Shown here piece after piece: positions 34,548 through 45,178 of a DNA stretch of 64,000 nt. The notes under the pieces were generated by a model. It saw nothing but the letters and a program-made list of their open reading frames with translations, was not told the origin of the DNA and ran no database searches. The DNA is from Paenibacillus azoreducens. GTDB lineage: Bacteria; Bacillota; Bacilli; Paenibacillales; Paenibacillaceae. How positions within the stretch are numbered: position 1 is the stretch's first letter; each line of letters begins with the position of its first letter. The stretch is taken from NCBI RefSeq assembly GCF_021654775.1, contig NZ_AP025343.1, positions 7,010,001-7,074,000 on the forward strand, read 5' to 3'. The position numbers and the translations under genes are program-made.

Positions 34548-34833
34548 GATTATCTCCTCGGTTGACTCGCGTAGGATGGATTCAGGTTCTCCCCCGCAAG
34601 GTATCTATGTATTGATTCAAATGCACTTACATGCAATTTTTCCGATTTACTATACACATACCCTAGTATATACGGATTTAATCTTTTACATCCCTAAACG
34701 GTTCTCCAGGCGTACTCCTTAGTACCCCCGGCGTTTATAAAATATTGGCTTGGTCATTTCATTAATGCGTAGCAAACAGGGAAAGTAACGGAGGGGACGG
34801 AATTGAAGAACCAAATATATATTAAAAAACCCC

Positions 34834-34856
34834 CGCTCTTCTTCATTGCAAGAGCG
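34834..34856 (-). terminator. Terminator after secG
   Basis: CGCTCTT and AAGAGCG flank a 9-nt loop; the minus strand continues GGGGGTTTTTT. It partly separates secG from rnr; the rest of 34548-34833 is AT-rich leader of rnr. Confidence 0.65.
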
Positions 34857-34877
34857 AAGGTTCAAAGTCCAGCTATG

Positions 34878-35111
34878 TTATTTCGAAAAAACGGCCACAA
34901 GAATAGACACAATAAAGAACCCGGCGGAGATAACCACCGTTGTGCGCTGCAGGATCAAGTCCATACCGCGTGCTTTCGTTTTTCCGAAAAGATGTTCTGC
35001 GCCACCGGAGATGGCACCTGCCAGACCTGCACTTTTCCCTTTTTGCAAAAGAACAATAACGATCAATGCGATCGAGAAAATGACAAGCAGCACTTTCATA
35101 AAGATATCCAT
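34878..35111 (-). CDS. secG: Preprotein translocase subunit SecG
   Basis: A 77-residue membrane protein with two helices (about 3-22 and 55-75) and the conserved loop [29 protein letters not shown] between them. It is the accessory subunit of the SecYEG channel. AGGAGGTGGAACGA precedes ATG 35111; a GTG nine nucleotides earlier overlaps that site. It lies in the usual eno-secG-rnr-smpB-ssrA order. Confidence 0.93.
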   Translation of the reverse strand: MDIFMKVLLVIFSIALIVIVLLQKGKSAGLAGAISGGAEHLFGKTKARGMDLILQRTTVVISAGFFIVSILVAVFSK

Positions 35112-35295
35112 TCGTTCCACCTCCTAATAGCATCAACATCATGTATATCAGAATTTTTGCAAAACCCTCTAATAAATGCAAGAGCATCGTCCAATTAAAC
35201 AGCATTTTTATTGTACCATAGCCTATTTCCTAAAACAAGAACTTCCCTCTCCCTTTTGGGACAAAGCGCCCTTTTCCTGTTAAAGGTACGCATTC

Positions 35296-35480
35296 CAACG
35301 AAACTGGAGATCGTTGTTTGAGCTAAATCAACCTTCGATATTTTCTAACGAAACAGGATAACGCTATTGAGCAAAATATATGCGGTTCAGACTGGTTTTT
35401 GCCTAAATAGCGATTGGGAGTTTCGTTAAATTCTCATCACCATTGTTTTTTGCGCTATAGCGTTTCCCAGTTTCGTTAGC
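35296..35480. repeat. Intergenic repeat cluster: two direct then two inverted TAACGAAACTGG-like units
   Basis: Units: 35296 (CAACGAAACTGGAGATCGTT), 35346 (TAACGAAACAGGATAACGCT), inverted at 35396-35430 (AGCGATTGGGAGTTTCGTTA) and inverted at 35445-35479 (AGCGTTTCCCAGTTTCGTTA). Together they can fold into long hairpins. No gene is seen in 35112-35640. Confidence 0.65.
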
Positions 35481-35644
35481 TTGCATTCAGTACCGTACTC
35501 GCACTCCGTTTCCATTACTTCTTTTTTCAATTAGCTGTTTTAACATCATAGGCCGGGCCGTTTCCGAGTCTTCAGATGCCTTATCCGCACACTTCCCCTA
35601 GTTAAGGCCATATCAAAACCCTCTACGCCCCGATAAAAACAAAA

Positions 35645-35672
35645 GCTGCCCCGGCACGCAAGCCGGGACAGC
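35645..35672 (-). terminator. Terminator of the glycolytic operon
   Basis: GCTGtCCCGGC and GCCGGGgCAGC with a 6-nt loop, followed on the minus strand by TTTTGTTTT, 28 nt after the eno stop. Confidence 0.88.
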
Positions 35673-35699
35673 CATTTCATCTACAGCGTTAAAGCCGTA

Positions 35700-37037
<1,338 letters not shown>

Positions 37038-37052
37038 CTATCATTATACCGC

Positions 37053-38597
37053 TTATTTGCGGCTTGCAATCATCGATTCTCCGTTCATTTCGGCCGGCTT
37101 CGGCAATTGCATCAGATCGAGAATGGTTGGTGCCACATCAGCCAGGATACCCCCGTCGCGCAGCGTCACGTTTTCGTCGGTCAAAATAAACGGTACCGGA
37201 TTGGTCGTATGCGCCGTAAAAGGTCTGCCCTCTTCGTCAAACACCATGTCGGCGTTTCCGTGGTCGGCGATAATAATCGCTACCCCGCCTTTGGCGATGA
37301 CTGCATCAACGACTTTACCCATGCATTCGTCCGTCACTTCAACCGCTTTGATCGTCGGCTCCAGCATACCGGAGTGTCCAACCATGTCCGGATTAGCGAA
37401 ATTCAGGATAATCGCGTCATGCTTCTCAGCTTCGATTTCCTTCACGCAAGCGTCCGCAACTTCATAAGCGCTCATCTCAGGCTTCAGGTCATAAGTGGCA
37501 ACCTTCGGCGAGTTGATCAGGATGCGCGTTTCGCCCGGAAGCTCAACATCGCGTCCGCCGCTGAAGAAGAACGTCACATGCGGGTACTTTTCGGTTTCCG
37601 CAATGCGGAGCTGCTTTTTGTTATTCTGCACGAGCACTTCGCCCAGCGTATTGTCCAGGTTCTTCGGCTCGTAAGCCACATACCCTTCCACCGTTTCGCT
37701 GAACAGGGTCAGACATACGAAATGAAGGTTCTCAGGGAACTTCGGACCACGGTCAAAGCCGCGGAAATCCTTGTTCGTGAACACTTGGGACAGCTGAATG
37801 GCCCGGTCCGGACGGAAGTTCAGGAATACGACGGAATCGCCGCTTTCCACTAAAGATACCGGCTGGCCGTTTTCATCCACGATCACCGTAGGTTCAACGA
37901 ACTCGTCAAATACCGATTTATTGTAAGACTCTTCAACGGCTTGCACAGGATCGGTATATTTAGGTCCATCTCCGTACACGATCGCACGGTAGGACTTTTC
38001 TACGCGCTCCCAGCGTTTGTCGCGGTCCATGGCATAATAGCGACCCTGTACGGTCGCGATTTTACCCACGCCCACTTCATTGATTTTGGCCTGCAGATCC
38101 TGAATGAACTTCTTGCCGGAATCCGGAGACACGTCGCGTCCGTCGAGGAAAGCGTGAATGTATACTTCATGCATATCCTCTTTTTTCGCGAGGTCCAGCA
38201 TGGCGAACATATGCTCAATGTGGCTATGTACGCCTCCATCCGACAGCAAGCCGTACAAATGCAGCTTTTTGCCTTTGTTTTTAGCGGAGCGAACCGCTTC
38301 TACCAGCGTTGGATTGTCATAAAATTCGCCTTCGCGGATCGATTTCGAAATCCGGGTCAAATCCTGGTAGACGATACGTCCCGCACCGATGTTCAAATGG
38401 CCTACTTCGGAGTTGCCCATTTGACCTTCAGGCAAACCTACAGCCTCACCGCATGCAGTAAGCGTTGAATGCGGATATTTGGCCATGAGGCGATCGTAGT
38501 TCGGCTTTTTGGCCTGTGCTACGGCATTGCCCTCTACGGTTCCGCGCAGCCCGAATCCGTCCATGATGATCAGTGCTACAGGTCTAGGTGCGGTCAT
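37053..38597 (-). CDS. gpmI: 2,3-bisphosphoglycerate-independent phosphoglycerate mutase
   Basis: A 514-residue two-domain Mn enzyme interconverting 3- and 2-phosphoglycerate. The alkaline-phosphatase-like domain carries LIIMDGFG at the N-terminus, the catalytic Ser in [24 protein letters not shown] and the second metal site [12 protein letters not shown] near the C-terminus. The transferase domain includes [14 protein letters not shown] and [13 protein letters not shown]. Its ATG is one nucleotide after the tpiA stop and uses GGGGGCG there. Part of the gap-pgk-tpiA-gpmI-eno cluster; the cofactor-independent type is usual in spore-formers. Confidence 0.98.
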   Translation of the reverse strand: MTAPRPVALIIMDGFGLRGTVEGNAVAQAKKPNYDRLMAKYPHSTLTACGEAVGLPEGQMGNSEVGHLNIGAGRIVYQDLTRISKSIREGEFYDNPTLVEAVRSAKNKGKKLHLYGLLSDGGVHSHIEHMFAMLDLAKKEDMHEVYIHAFLDGRDVSPDSGKKFIQDLQAKINEVGVGKIATVQGRYYAMDRDKRWERVEKSYRAIVYGDGPKYTDPVQAVEESYNKSVFDEFVEPTVIVDENGQPVSLVESGDSVVFLNFRPDRAIQLSQVFTNKDFRGFDRGPKFPENLHFVCLTLFSETVEGYVAYEPKNLDNTLGEVLVQNNKKQLRIAETEKYPHVTFFFSGGRDVELPGETRILINSPKVATYDLKPEMSAYEVADACVKEIEAEKHDAIILNFANPDMVGHSGMLEPTIKAVEVTDECMGKVVDAVIAKGGVAIIIADHGNADMVFDEEGRPFTAHTTNPVPFILTDENVTLRDGGILADVAPTILDLMQLPKPAEMNGESMIASRK

Positions 38598-38598
38598 C

Positions 38599-39431
<833 letters not shown>

Positions 39432-39460
39432 TATTTTCTTGCAAGCTGTAATCACCCGGA

Positions 39461-40642
39461 TTATTTATCGTTAAGAGCTACGACGCCAGGAAGCGCCTTG
39501 CCTTCCATAAACTCCAGAGAAGCGCCGCCACCTGTAGAGATGTGGTTCATTTTGTCCGCCAGGTGGAATTTTTCCGTCGCTGCAGCGGAATCGCCGCCGC
39601 CGATAATGGTATAACCTTCAGTTTCGGCACAGGCTTCAGCCACTTCGCGCGTACCATTTGCGAATGGATCGATTTCAAATACGCCCATCGGTCCGTTCCA
39701 TACGATCAGCTTGGAGTTTTTAATGACTTCGGCATACATGGCACGGGTTTTAGGTCCGATATCCACGCCTTCCCAAGTTTCTGGAATATTGCCTACATCT
39801 ACGATTTCCATGTTGGCATCCGCTTTGAAGTCATCGGCAATCACGATGTCGACCGGAAGCAAGAAATTTTTGCCGAGGTCTTTCGCTTTTTGGATAAATC
39901 CGAGCGCTACATCCAATTTATCATTATCGCACAAAGACTGACCGATTTCATATCCTTGAGCTTTCATGAAGGTGTAGGACAATCCGCCGCCGATCAGTAC
40001 ATTGTCAGCAATGTTCAGCAGGTTGTTGATCACGTCGATTTTATCTTTGACTTTCGATCCGCCGATAATGGCAGTGAAAGGACGTTCAGGATTGGAGAGC
40101 GCTTTGCCCAGTACGCTTAATTCTTTCTCCATCAAAAGACCGGATACGGCTGGCAAGAAATGCGCGATGCCTTCTGTGGAAGCATGTGCGCGATGAGCCG
40201 CTCCAAAGGCGTCGTTAACGAACAAGTCCGCAAGCTCGGCAAATTGTTTGGCCAGCTCAGGGTCATTTTTCTCTTCGCCAGGGTAGAAGCGCACGTTTTC
40301 AAGCAGCAGCACGTCGCCGTTTTGCAATTTTTCGATTTCAGCCTTAACGGCCTCGCCTACAGCCTCGTCCACTTTCACCACCGGTTTGCCGAGCAGTTCG
40401 GACAGGCGTACAGCGGCAGGAGTCAGACGCATGGAATCCACAAATTGTCCTTTCGGACGGCCCATATGGCTTGCCAAAATGATTTTGGCGCCATGCTCGA
40501 TCAAATATTTGATCGTTGGCAGCGTTTCGCGAATCCGTGTATCGTCAGTGATTTTTCCGTCTTCCAAAGGCACGTTGAAATCCACGCGCACAAACACGCG
40601 TTTGCCGTTAACTTCCACATCACGTACAGACTTTTTATTCAT
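39461..40642 (-). CDS. pgk: Phosphoglycerate kinase
   Basis: A 393-residue cytosolic enzyme that makes ATP from 1,3-bisphosphoglycerate. It has [19 protein letters not shown] near the N-terminus, the substrate-binding Arg regions ASHMGRPKG and [13 protein letters not shown], the nucleotide domain [11 protein letters not shown] and the C-terminal hinge [14 protein letters not shown]. The catalytic mechanism uses the interdomain closure. GGAGGAACGAACT precedes ATG. It lies 217 nt downstream of gap, with a hairpin in that gap. Confidence 0.98.
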   Translation of the reverse strand: MNKKSVRDVEVNGKRVFVRVDFNVPLEDGKITDDTRIRETLPTIKYLIEHGAKIILASHMGRPKGQFVDSMRLTPAAVRLSELLGKPVVKVDEAVGEAVKAEIEKLQNGDVLLLENVRFYPGEEKNDPELAKQFAELADLFVNDAFGAAHRAHASTEGIAHFLPAVSGLLMEKELSVLGKALSNPERPFTAIIGGSKVKDKIDVINNLLNIADNVLIGGGLSYTFMKAQGYEIGQSLCDNDKLDVALGFIQKAKDLGKNFLLPVDIVIADDFKADANMEIVDVGNIPETWEGVDIGPKTRAMYAEVIKNSKLIVWNGPMGVFEIDPFANGTREVAEACAETEGYTIIGGGDSAAATEKFHLADKMNHISTGGGASLEFMEGKALPGVVALNDK

Positions 40643-40802
40643 AGTTCGTTCCTCCGCAACCCATTTTTTTGTTTTTCAGGAATAACAGGGGTAACATATC
40701 GCAACCGGGATTTTTGCAATCCTCTTGTTTTTATCGATCTATACTCTCCAGATTCTCTATCCAAAAAAGACTTGCCCGCTTTGAAAACATTCCATTTACA
40801 AA

Positions 40803-40832
40803 GAGCGGAAACAAAAGGTTCTGTTTCCGCTC
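40803..40832 (-). terminator. Hairpin between gap and pgk (attenuator-like)
   Basis: GAGCGGAAAC and GTTTCCGCTC form a perfect 10-bp stem with a 10-nt loop. The T-rich tract after it on the minus strand is short, so partial termination that boosts gap over downstream genes is plausible. Confidence 0.6.
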
Positions 40833-40859
40833 CATATGTTCGCTTTTGCTTGGCCGATC

Positions 40860-41870
40860 TTACTTAGCCAGTTTAGCGAAGTATTCCAATGTGCGAACCA
40901 ATTGAGCTGTGTAGGACATTTCGTTGTCGTACCAAGCAACGGTTTTAACGAGCTGTTGGTCGCCTACAGTCAGAACTTTGGTTTGAGTAGCGTCGAACAA
41001 GGATCCGAAAGTCATGCCTTTGATGTCGGAAGATACGATTTGATCTTCAGTGTAGCCATAAGTTTCTGGGTCAGAAGCTTCTTTCATGGCTGCGTTGACT
41101 TCGTCAGCTGTTACTTTTTTGTTCAGTACAGTCACGAGTTCAGTCAGGGAACCTGTTGGAACTGGCACGCGTTGAGCTGCGCCGTCGAGTTTGCCTTGCA
41201 GTTCAGGGATTACCAGACCGATCGCTTTAGCGGCACCAGTTGTGTTAGGAATGATGTTTTCAGCAGCTGCGCGAGCGCGGCGGAAGTCACCTTTAGCGTG
41301 AGGAGCGTCCAAAGTGTTTTGGTCGCCTGTGTAAGCGTGAATTGTAGTCATCAGGCCTTCTACGACGCCGAACTTGTCATTCAGAACTTTCGCCATAGGA
41401 GCCAAGCAGTTCGTTGTGCAGGATGCGCCGGAAATAACGGTTTCGCTTCCGTCCAGAATTTCATGGTTCACATTGTAAACGACGGTTTTCATGTCGCCTG
41501 TAGCTGGAGCGGAGATTACGACTTTTTTCGCTCCGCCTTTCAGGTGAAGCTCAGCTTTTTCTTTGGTTGTGAAGAAGCCTGTGCACTCCAGAACGATGTC
41601 AACGCCGAGTTCTCCCCAAGGAAGTTCTTCAGGGTTGCGGTTAGCAAGAACCTTTACTTCTTTGCCGTTTACTTTGAAGAAGCCGTCATGAACTTCAACT
41701 TCTCCTTCGAATTTACCTTGAGTTGTATCATATTTAAGCAAATGAGCCAACATTTTAGCATCAGTCAAGTCGTTGATTGCAACCACTTCGATACCTTCCA
41801 CATTTTGAATGCGGCGGAAAGCGAGTCGTCCGATACGTCCAAAACCGTTAATGCCTACTTTTACACTCAT
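40860..41870 (-). CDS. gap: Glyceraldehyde-3-phosphate dehydrogenase, NAD-type
   Basis: A 336-residue tetrameric enzyme. The Rossmann motif is [14 protein letters not shown] and the adenine-side Asp is in VVAINDLTD, as in NAD-preferring glycolytic forms. The catalytic Cys is in [12 protein letters not shown] (about residue 152), the His in [15 protein letters not shown], and [19 protein letters not shown] follows. AGGAGGACTATTCA precedes ATG. Its placement directly after cggR identifies it as the glycolytic (GapA-type) enzyme rather than the gluconeogenic GapB. Confidence 0.97.
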   Translation of the reverse strand: MSVKVGINGFGRIGRLAFRRIQNVEGIEVVAINDLTDAKMLAHLLKYDTTQGKFEGEVEVHDGFFKVNGKEVKVLANRNPEELPWGELGVDIVLECTGFFTTKEKAELHLKGGAKKVVISAPATGDMKTVVYNVNHEILDGSETVISGASCTTNCLAPMAKVLNDKFGVVEGLMTTIHAYTGDQNTLDAPHAKGDFRRARAAAENIIPNTTGAAKAIGLVIPELQGKLDGAAQRVPVPTGSLTELVTVLNKKVTADEVNAAMKEASDPETYGYTEDQIVSSDIKGMTFGSLFDATQTKVLTVGDQQLVKTVAWYDNEMSYTAQLVRTLEYFAKLAK

Positions 41871-41948
41871 TGAATAGTCCTCCTAGAAAGTCGTTTTGTA
41901 GGGATTCCGCAAAAACCGGCATCGGCCGCAAAATCCGTTTTATTCAAA

Positions 41949-41963
41949 ACAGGCATTGCCTGT
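41949..41963 (-). other. Short hairpin between cggR and gap
   Basis: ACAGGCA-T-TGCCTGT, a palindrome between the two genes. In Bacillus the cggR-gapA message is cut in this interval; this stem may protect or direct the cut. That role is inferred by analogy. Confidence 0.4.
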
Positions 41964-41973
41964 ATTGATAACC

Positions 41974-43014
41974 TCAAATTTGTTCATCGATTTGCCTGCA
42001 AATTTCGATTGCAGCCGCCTCATCCGTAACAAGGATATTCTCGTGGCCGAACTTCAGCACGGAATGAATAGCCTTCGCCTTATCCTTCCCGCCTGCGATC
42101 CCGATGACGATTTCGGTTCTGATGATGTCTTCGAGCCGCAAACCAAGCGTGATCATCCGATGGACAACCTCACCCTTTTCGTTAAAGTAGTAGCCAAAAG
42201 ATTCAGCTACCGCTCCTTCCTTCTGGATCTCCTGTGCTGCAGTCGGGTCCAGCTTTCGGCGCCGGGTCATCTCCATCGCATCCCCAATGCCATGCACGAT
42301 AATGCGGCACTGGCGGATCACCTGCACAATTTCCTGGATATTTCGGTCCTGCACAAGCGATTGGTACGCATCGTCGCTAAGCAAATCCGGCACATGCAGC
42401 AGCCGGTATTGAGCGCCTACGCGTTTTGCCATGGTAGAGGCAATGGTGTTCGCCTGGAATTCCACACTCTCGCCAAGACCGCCTCTGGCAGGCACAAACC
42501 AGCTGTTCTTCATCGATACCGACGCTTGCGGGTTCAGTGCCTCCGCAACGGTAGCTAATGTAGATCCGCCGGTGACGGCCACCGTGTCTTCCTGATTCAT
42601 GACTCCGAGCAGAGCTTTGGCCCCTTCGCGTCCGAGATCCCGTTTGGTGACCGGTGAGGATTCGCAATCCCCCGGCACAACGACAACCTTTTGCAGATTG
42701 TATGCTCGGCGGATTTTCTCGGCCAGTTCATTGAGTCCAAACAGTTCCTTGGCCATTGGGCCCATCTCTTCGAGCAGCCTTCGTCCCGCTTCGCTGATCC
42801 TCATGCCGGAGCTTTCAATTTCGATCAGCCCCTGGGCTTTCAGAAGATCCGTTTCAGCGCGCAGCACCCGCTCCGTCATATGGAGCGATGCCGCCAGCGT
42901 CCGCCGGCCGATCAGCTCCGAAAGCATGATCTGATGAAGAATGGTGTACCTAGTCTTGAGAATGTCCATGAGATCAGGCAGAAGCTGCTTTTGTATCTCT
43001 AATATTTTCCGCAT
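41974..43014 (-). CDS. cggR: Central glycolytic genes regulator CggR (SorC family)
   Basis: A 346-residue repressor. The N-terminal helix-turn-helix includes ELIGRRTLAASLHMTERVLRAETDLLKAQGLI (about residues 36-67). The sugar-binding SorC domain follows with VVVVPGDCESSPVTKRDLGREGA, AVTGGSTLATVAEAL and VVHRMITLGLRLEDI. In Bacillus this regulator binds fructose-1,6-bisphosphate and represses its own operon. ATG 43014 has GGAG at 9 nt. It is the first gene of cggR-gap-pgk-tpiA-gpmI-eno, and operator repeats with the right period lie upstream. Confidence 0.95.
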   Translation of the reverse strand: MRKILEIQKQLLPDLMDILKTRYTILHQIMLSELIGRRTLAASLHMTERVLRAETDLLKAQGLIEIESSGMRISEAGRRLLEEMGPMAKELFGLNELAEKIRRAYNLQKVVVVPGDCESSPVTKRDLGREGAKALLGVMNQEDTVAVTGGSTLATVAEALNPQASVSMKNSWFVPARGGLGESVEFQANTIASTMAKRVGAQYRLLHVPDLLSDDAYQSLVQDRNIQEIVQVIRQCRIIVHGIGDAMEMTRRRKLDPTAAQEIQKEGAVAESFGYYFNEKGEVVHRMITLGLRLEDIIRTEIVIGIAGGKDKAKAIHSVLKFGHENILVTDEAAAIEICRQIDEQI

Positions 43015-43060
43015 TGCTTTCCACTCCTGCAACTTCAAGTTCCTTCTCTCCGGTTCCTGG

Positions 43061-43129
43061 CCTTAAAATGTCCCGGGTTAACGTTTTAAGTCCCACTTAC
43101 ATTTTACTCAATTTCCGGCTCTGTTGCAA
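43061..43129 (-). promoter_or_regulatory. Promoter and CggR operator of the glycolytic operon
   Basis: TTGCAA (43129-43124) and TAAAAT (43106-43101) are 17 nt apart on the minus strand. Downstream come two GGGAC half-repeats (TGGGACTTAAAACG and CGGGACATTTTAAGG) with a 20-bp period, the same spacing I recall for the Bacillus CggR operator. Confidence 0.75.
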
Positions 43130-43347
43130 GTAGTCCAACGACTATCATTTACATTCTTTCTTCCTCTTATACAAGCGCGTGTGCAGTTCCTCACAACAAA
43201 GCACGGCAGTATATGGAAAAACAAGGTTTCCGCCGATTTTAGAAAAGGAACTATTGCAAAGTCACCCGGTTTAGCGTATAATAACTTTTGCTGCATGAAA
43301 TGTATGTGTCAGTACTTGCTGGCAGCACATCTCACAATTTGCATCAT

Positions 43348-43422
43348 GCGCCCGTGGTCCAATGGATATGACGTAGGCCTCCGGAGCCTGAGATCGAGGT
43401 TCGATTCCTCGCGGGCGCGCCA
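43348..43422 (+). tRNA. tRNA-Arg (CCG)
   Basis: A 75-nt cloverleaf. The acceptor GCGCCCG pairs with CGGGCGC and the encoded CCA is present. The anticodon loop CTCCGGA gives anticodon CCG, flanked by stem TAGGC/GCCTG. The T-arm contains GAGGTTCGATTCCTC. It stands alone before clpP. Confidence 0.95.
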
Positions 43423-43502
43423 TTACTTTATAATGAAAGCTTGTACCATATATTTAACCCGTAAGCCCAAAGCCAATCATAGGCTATTTTTTTTGCCCGG
43501 AG

Positions 43503-43542
43503 TTTGACTTTCTTTGACTTTTTGATTGGAATTGTTTATCAT
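43503..43542 (+). promoter_or_regulatory. clpP promoter with CtsR-type heptad repeat
   Basis: TTTGACT-TTC-TTTGACT (43503-43519) is a 7-3-7 direct repeat like the CtsR operator. It overlaps the -35 TTGACT (43514-43519); TATCAT (43537-43542) follows after 17 nt. Heat and protein-damage control is expected. Confidence 0.72.
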
Positions 43543-43596
43543 GAGGTTAATACGGTAAAAGTATGTATAGAATGATTACATTTAAATCAATTAAGG

Positions 43597-43708
43597 GTTT
43601 TGCAAAAATCTAAGAAGCGACTTTAGCAATATATAGATCGAAACGATCTTGTTCGTTATATATATTGCTCCCTGGGAGCGACTGAAATCGAATTTTGCAA
43701 AATCTAAA
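43597..43708 (+). other. Structured leader of clpP with flanking TTTTGCAAAA palindromes
   Basis: AGCAATATATA pairs with TATATATTGCT, enclosing a smaller GATCG-AAA-CGATC stem. GGGTTTTGCAAAAATCTAA before it and AATTTTGCAAAATCTAA after it are near copies. All of this lies in the ~175-nt untranslated leader. Confidence 0.5.
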
Positions 43709-43725
43709 TAAGGGAGGTTTTCCAC

Positions 43726-44322
43726 GTGAGTTATATACCTATGGTCGTTGAACAAAGCAACCGCGGCGAACGCGCCTACGACATTTATTCCAGACTTTTG
43801 AAGGACCGCATTATTTTCCTGGGATCCGATGTCAACGACGTGGTGGCCAATTCGATTATTGCCCAGCTGCTGTTCTTGGCTGCCGAAGACCCTGAGAAGG
43901 ACATTCATCTTTACATCAACAGCCCGGGCGGCTCCATTACAGCCGGTATGGCGATTTTTGATACCATGCAATACATCAAGCCGGACGTATCCACCATCTG
44001 CGTGGGTCTTGCTGCTTCCATGGGCGCATTCCTGCTGAACGCAGGCGCGAAAGGCAAACGTTACGCCCTGCCTAACAGTGAAATCATGATCCACCAGCCT
44101 CTTGGCGGTGCTCAAGGACAGGCAACGGATATCGAAATCCGCGCCCGCCGCATTTTGAAAATGCGCGATACGCTGAACCGTATCCTCGCCGAACGCACAG
44201 GCCAGCCGCTGGAACGCATCGAAAAAGATACCGACCGCGACTACTTCATGAGCGCGAAGGAAGCTGCCGAATACGGCATTGTCGATAAGGTGCTCGAGCA
44301 TCCTCCGGTAAAAGGCGTTTAA
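43726..44322 (+). CDS. clpP: ATP-dependent Clp protease proteolytic subunit
   Basis: A 198-residue serine protease subunit. It forms a tetradecameric barrel that degrades proteins fed by ClpX/ClpC. The catalytic Ser is in [14 protein letters not shown] (about 98), His in [16 protein letters not shown] (about 123) and Asp in [15 protein letters not shown] (about 172). The processing-site N-terminus [25 protein letters not shown] is typical. The start is GTG 43726, eight nucleotides after AGGGAGG. Monocistronic; upstream CtsR-type box. It also degrades tmRNA-tagged proteins with ClpX. Confidence 0.97.
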   Translation: MSYIPMVVEQSNRGERAYDIYSRLLKDRIIFLGSDVNDVVANSIIAQLLFLAAEDPEKDIHLYINSPGGSITAGMAIFDTMQYIKPDVSTICVGLAASMGAFLLNAGAKGKRYALPNSEIMIHQPLGGAQGQATDIEIRARRILKMRDTLNRILAERTGQPLERIEKDTDRDYFMSAKEAAEYGIVDKVLEHPPVKGV

Positions 44323-44412
44323 TAGAGCGCGATCAAGAAAATCGCTGCTTAAACTAGTAAGAAAAGCGCCCATTGTTACGCTATTCAGGACAATCTAATT
44401 GGTCTATTATTT

Positions 44413-44460
44413 TGGCCTATGCTTCTGTGCTTATTCCAAATACTTTGCTGGGAACCCAAA
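44413..44460. repeat. Dispersed repeat B, partial copy
   Basis: GGCCTATGCTTCTGTGCTTATTCC followed by AAATACTTTGCTGGGAACCC; the left terminus with CCCCACAAAG is missing. It lies between clpP and a large terminator. Confidence 0.6.
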
Positions 44461-44474
44461 AACTTATAAATTTA

Positions 44475-44536
44475 AAAACAGGGCTTTCTCCGAGAGTCTG
44501 GCACACCAGATTTCGGGGAGAAGCCCCTGTTTTTTT
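44475..44536. terminator. Large bidirectional terminator after clpP
   Basis: AACAGGGCTTTCTCCGAGAG and CTTCTCCCCGAAATCTGG on the other strand show a stem of about 26 bp with a few mismatches around GGCACACC. A-rich and T-rich runs lie outside it. Confidence 0.82.
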
Positions 44537-44661
44537 GTTTTCAAATTTTAAATTTTTTTCTTTTGGCGCTTTTGGCCGAATAATAGGATTAAGCGTTAAA
44601 AATGATAGATTTCCTGCTTTTTTCACCCTCACACTCCCATCGGGATGTAGACATTTACACA

Positions 44662-44715
44662 TTGACTATCCCAATATATTGAGGTAAAATTCATTTTGCC
44701 ATCTACATATTGATG
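44662..44715 (+). promoter_or_regulatory. nrd promoter with two NrdR-type boxes
   Basis: TTGACT (44662) and TAAAAT (44685) are 17 nt apart. The spacer is TCCCAATATATTGAGG, an NrdR-like palindrome. A second box, CATCTACATATTGATG (44700-44715), lies about 31 bp downstream, three helical turns, as usual for NrdR pairs. Confidence 0.72.
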
Positions 44716-44818
44716 AATTCAACCTAAATGATACCACTACGACTTGCCTCTGGAACTAGAAGCAGCACGGAAGGCAGCGTCGTTTTTTATTGCAAAATAT
44801 CTGTTAGGAGTGATAGGG

Positions 44819-45178
44819 ATGTTGGTTGTCTACGATTCCAAAACCGGGAATGTCAGACGTTTTATAAACAAGCTGAATATGCGGGCCGTTTCCATCGCGG
44901 AACAGGAACAGGTGAACGAACCTTATGTTCTTGTGACGTATACGACCGGCTTTGGGCAAGTGCCTGAAAAGGTAAAAACATTTTTGTCCCATAACAGCAA
45001 GATGCTGCGCGGGGTTTCCGCCAGCGGCAACCGCAACTGGGGACCGGGCTTTGCCAAAAGCGCGGATACCATCTCCGATATGTACCATGTTCCGGTCATT
45101 ACGAAATTCGAACTGTCGGGAACATCGCAGGATATAGAAACTTTTGTTGAAAGGGTGCGGACTATTGAAGCATATTGA
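44819..45178 (+). CDS. nrdI: Class Ib ribonucleotide reductase flavodoxin NrdI
   Basis: A 119-residue flavodoxin-like protein that activates the Mn cofactor of NrdF. It begins MLVVYDSKTGNVRRFINKL (FMN phosphate loop), with YVLVTYTTGFGQVPEKV and VSASGNRNWGPGFAKSADTIS (flavin-contact loop). The start is ATG 44819 after AGGAGTGATAGGG; an upstream in-frame start would add 25 residues not seen in the family. It overlaps nrdE by 14 nt, so the two are translationally coupled. Confidence 0.93.
   Translation: MLVVYDSKTGNVRRFINKLNMRAVSIAEQEQVNEPYVLVTYTTGFGQVPEKVKTFLSHNSKMLRGVSASGNRNWGPGFAKSADTISDMYHVPVITKFELSGTSQDIETFVERVRTIEAY

Noticed and set aside
40836..41873. 345-codon frame opposite gap
   Set aside because: Same reason: codon bias of gap keeps the complementary frame open.
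43465..43495. Terminator of the tRNA-Arg gene
   Set aside because: AGCC/GGCT followed by eight T is suggestive, but the stem is only about four base pairs, so I did not list it.
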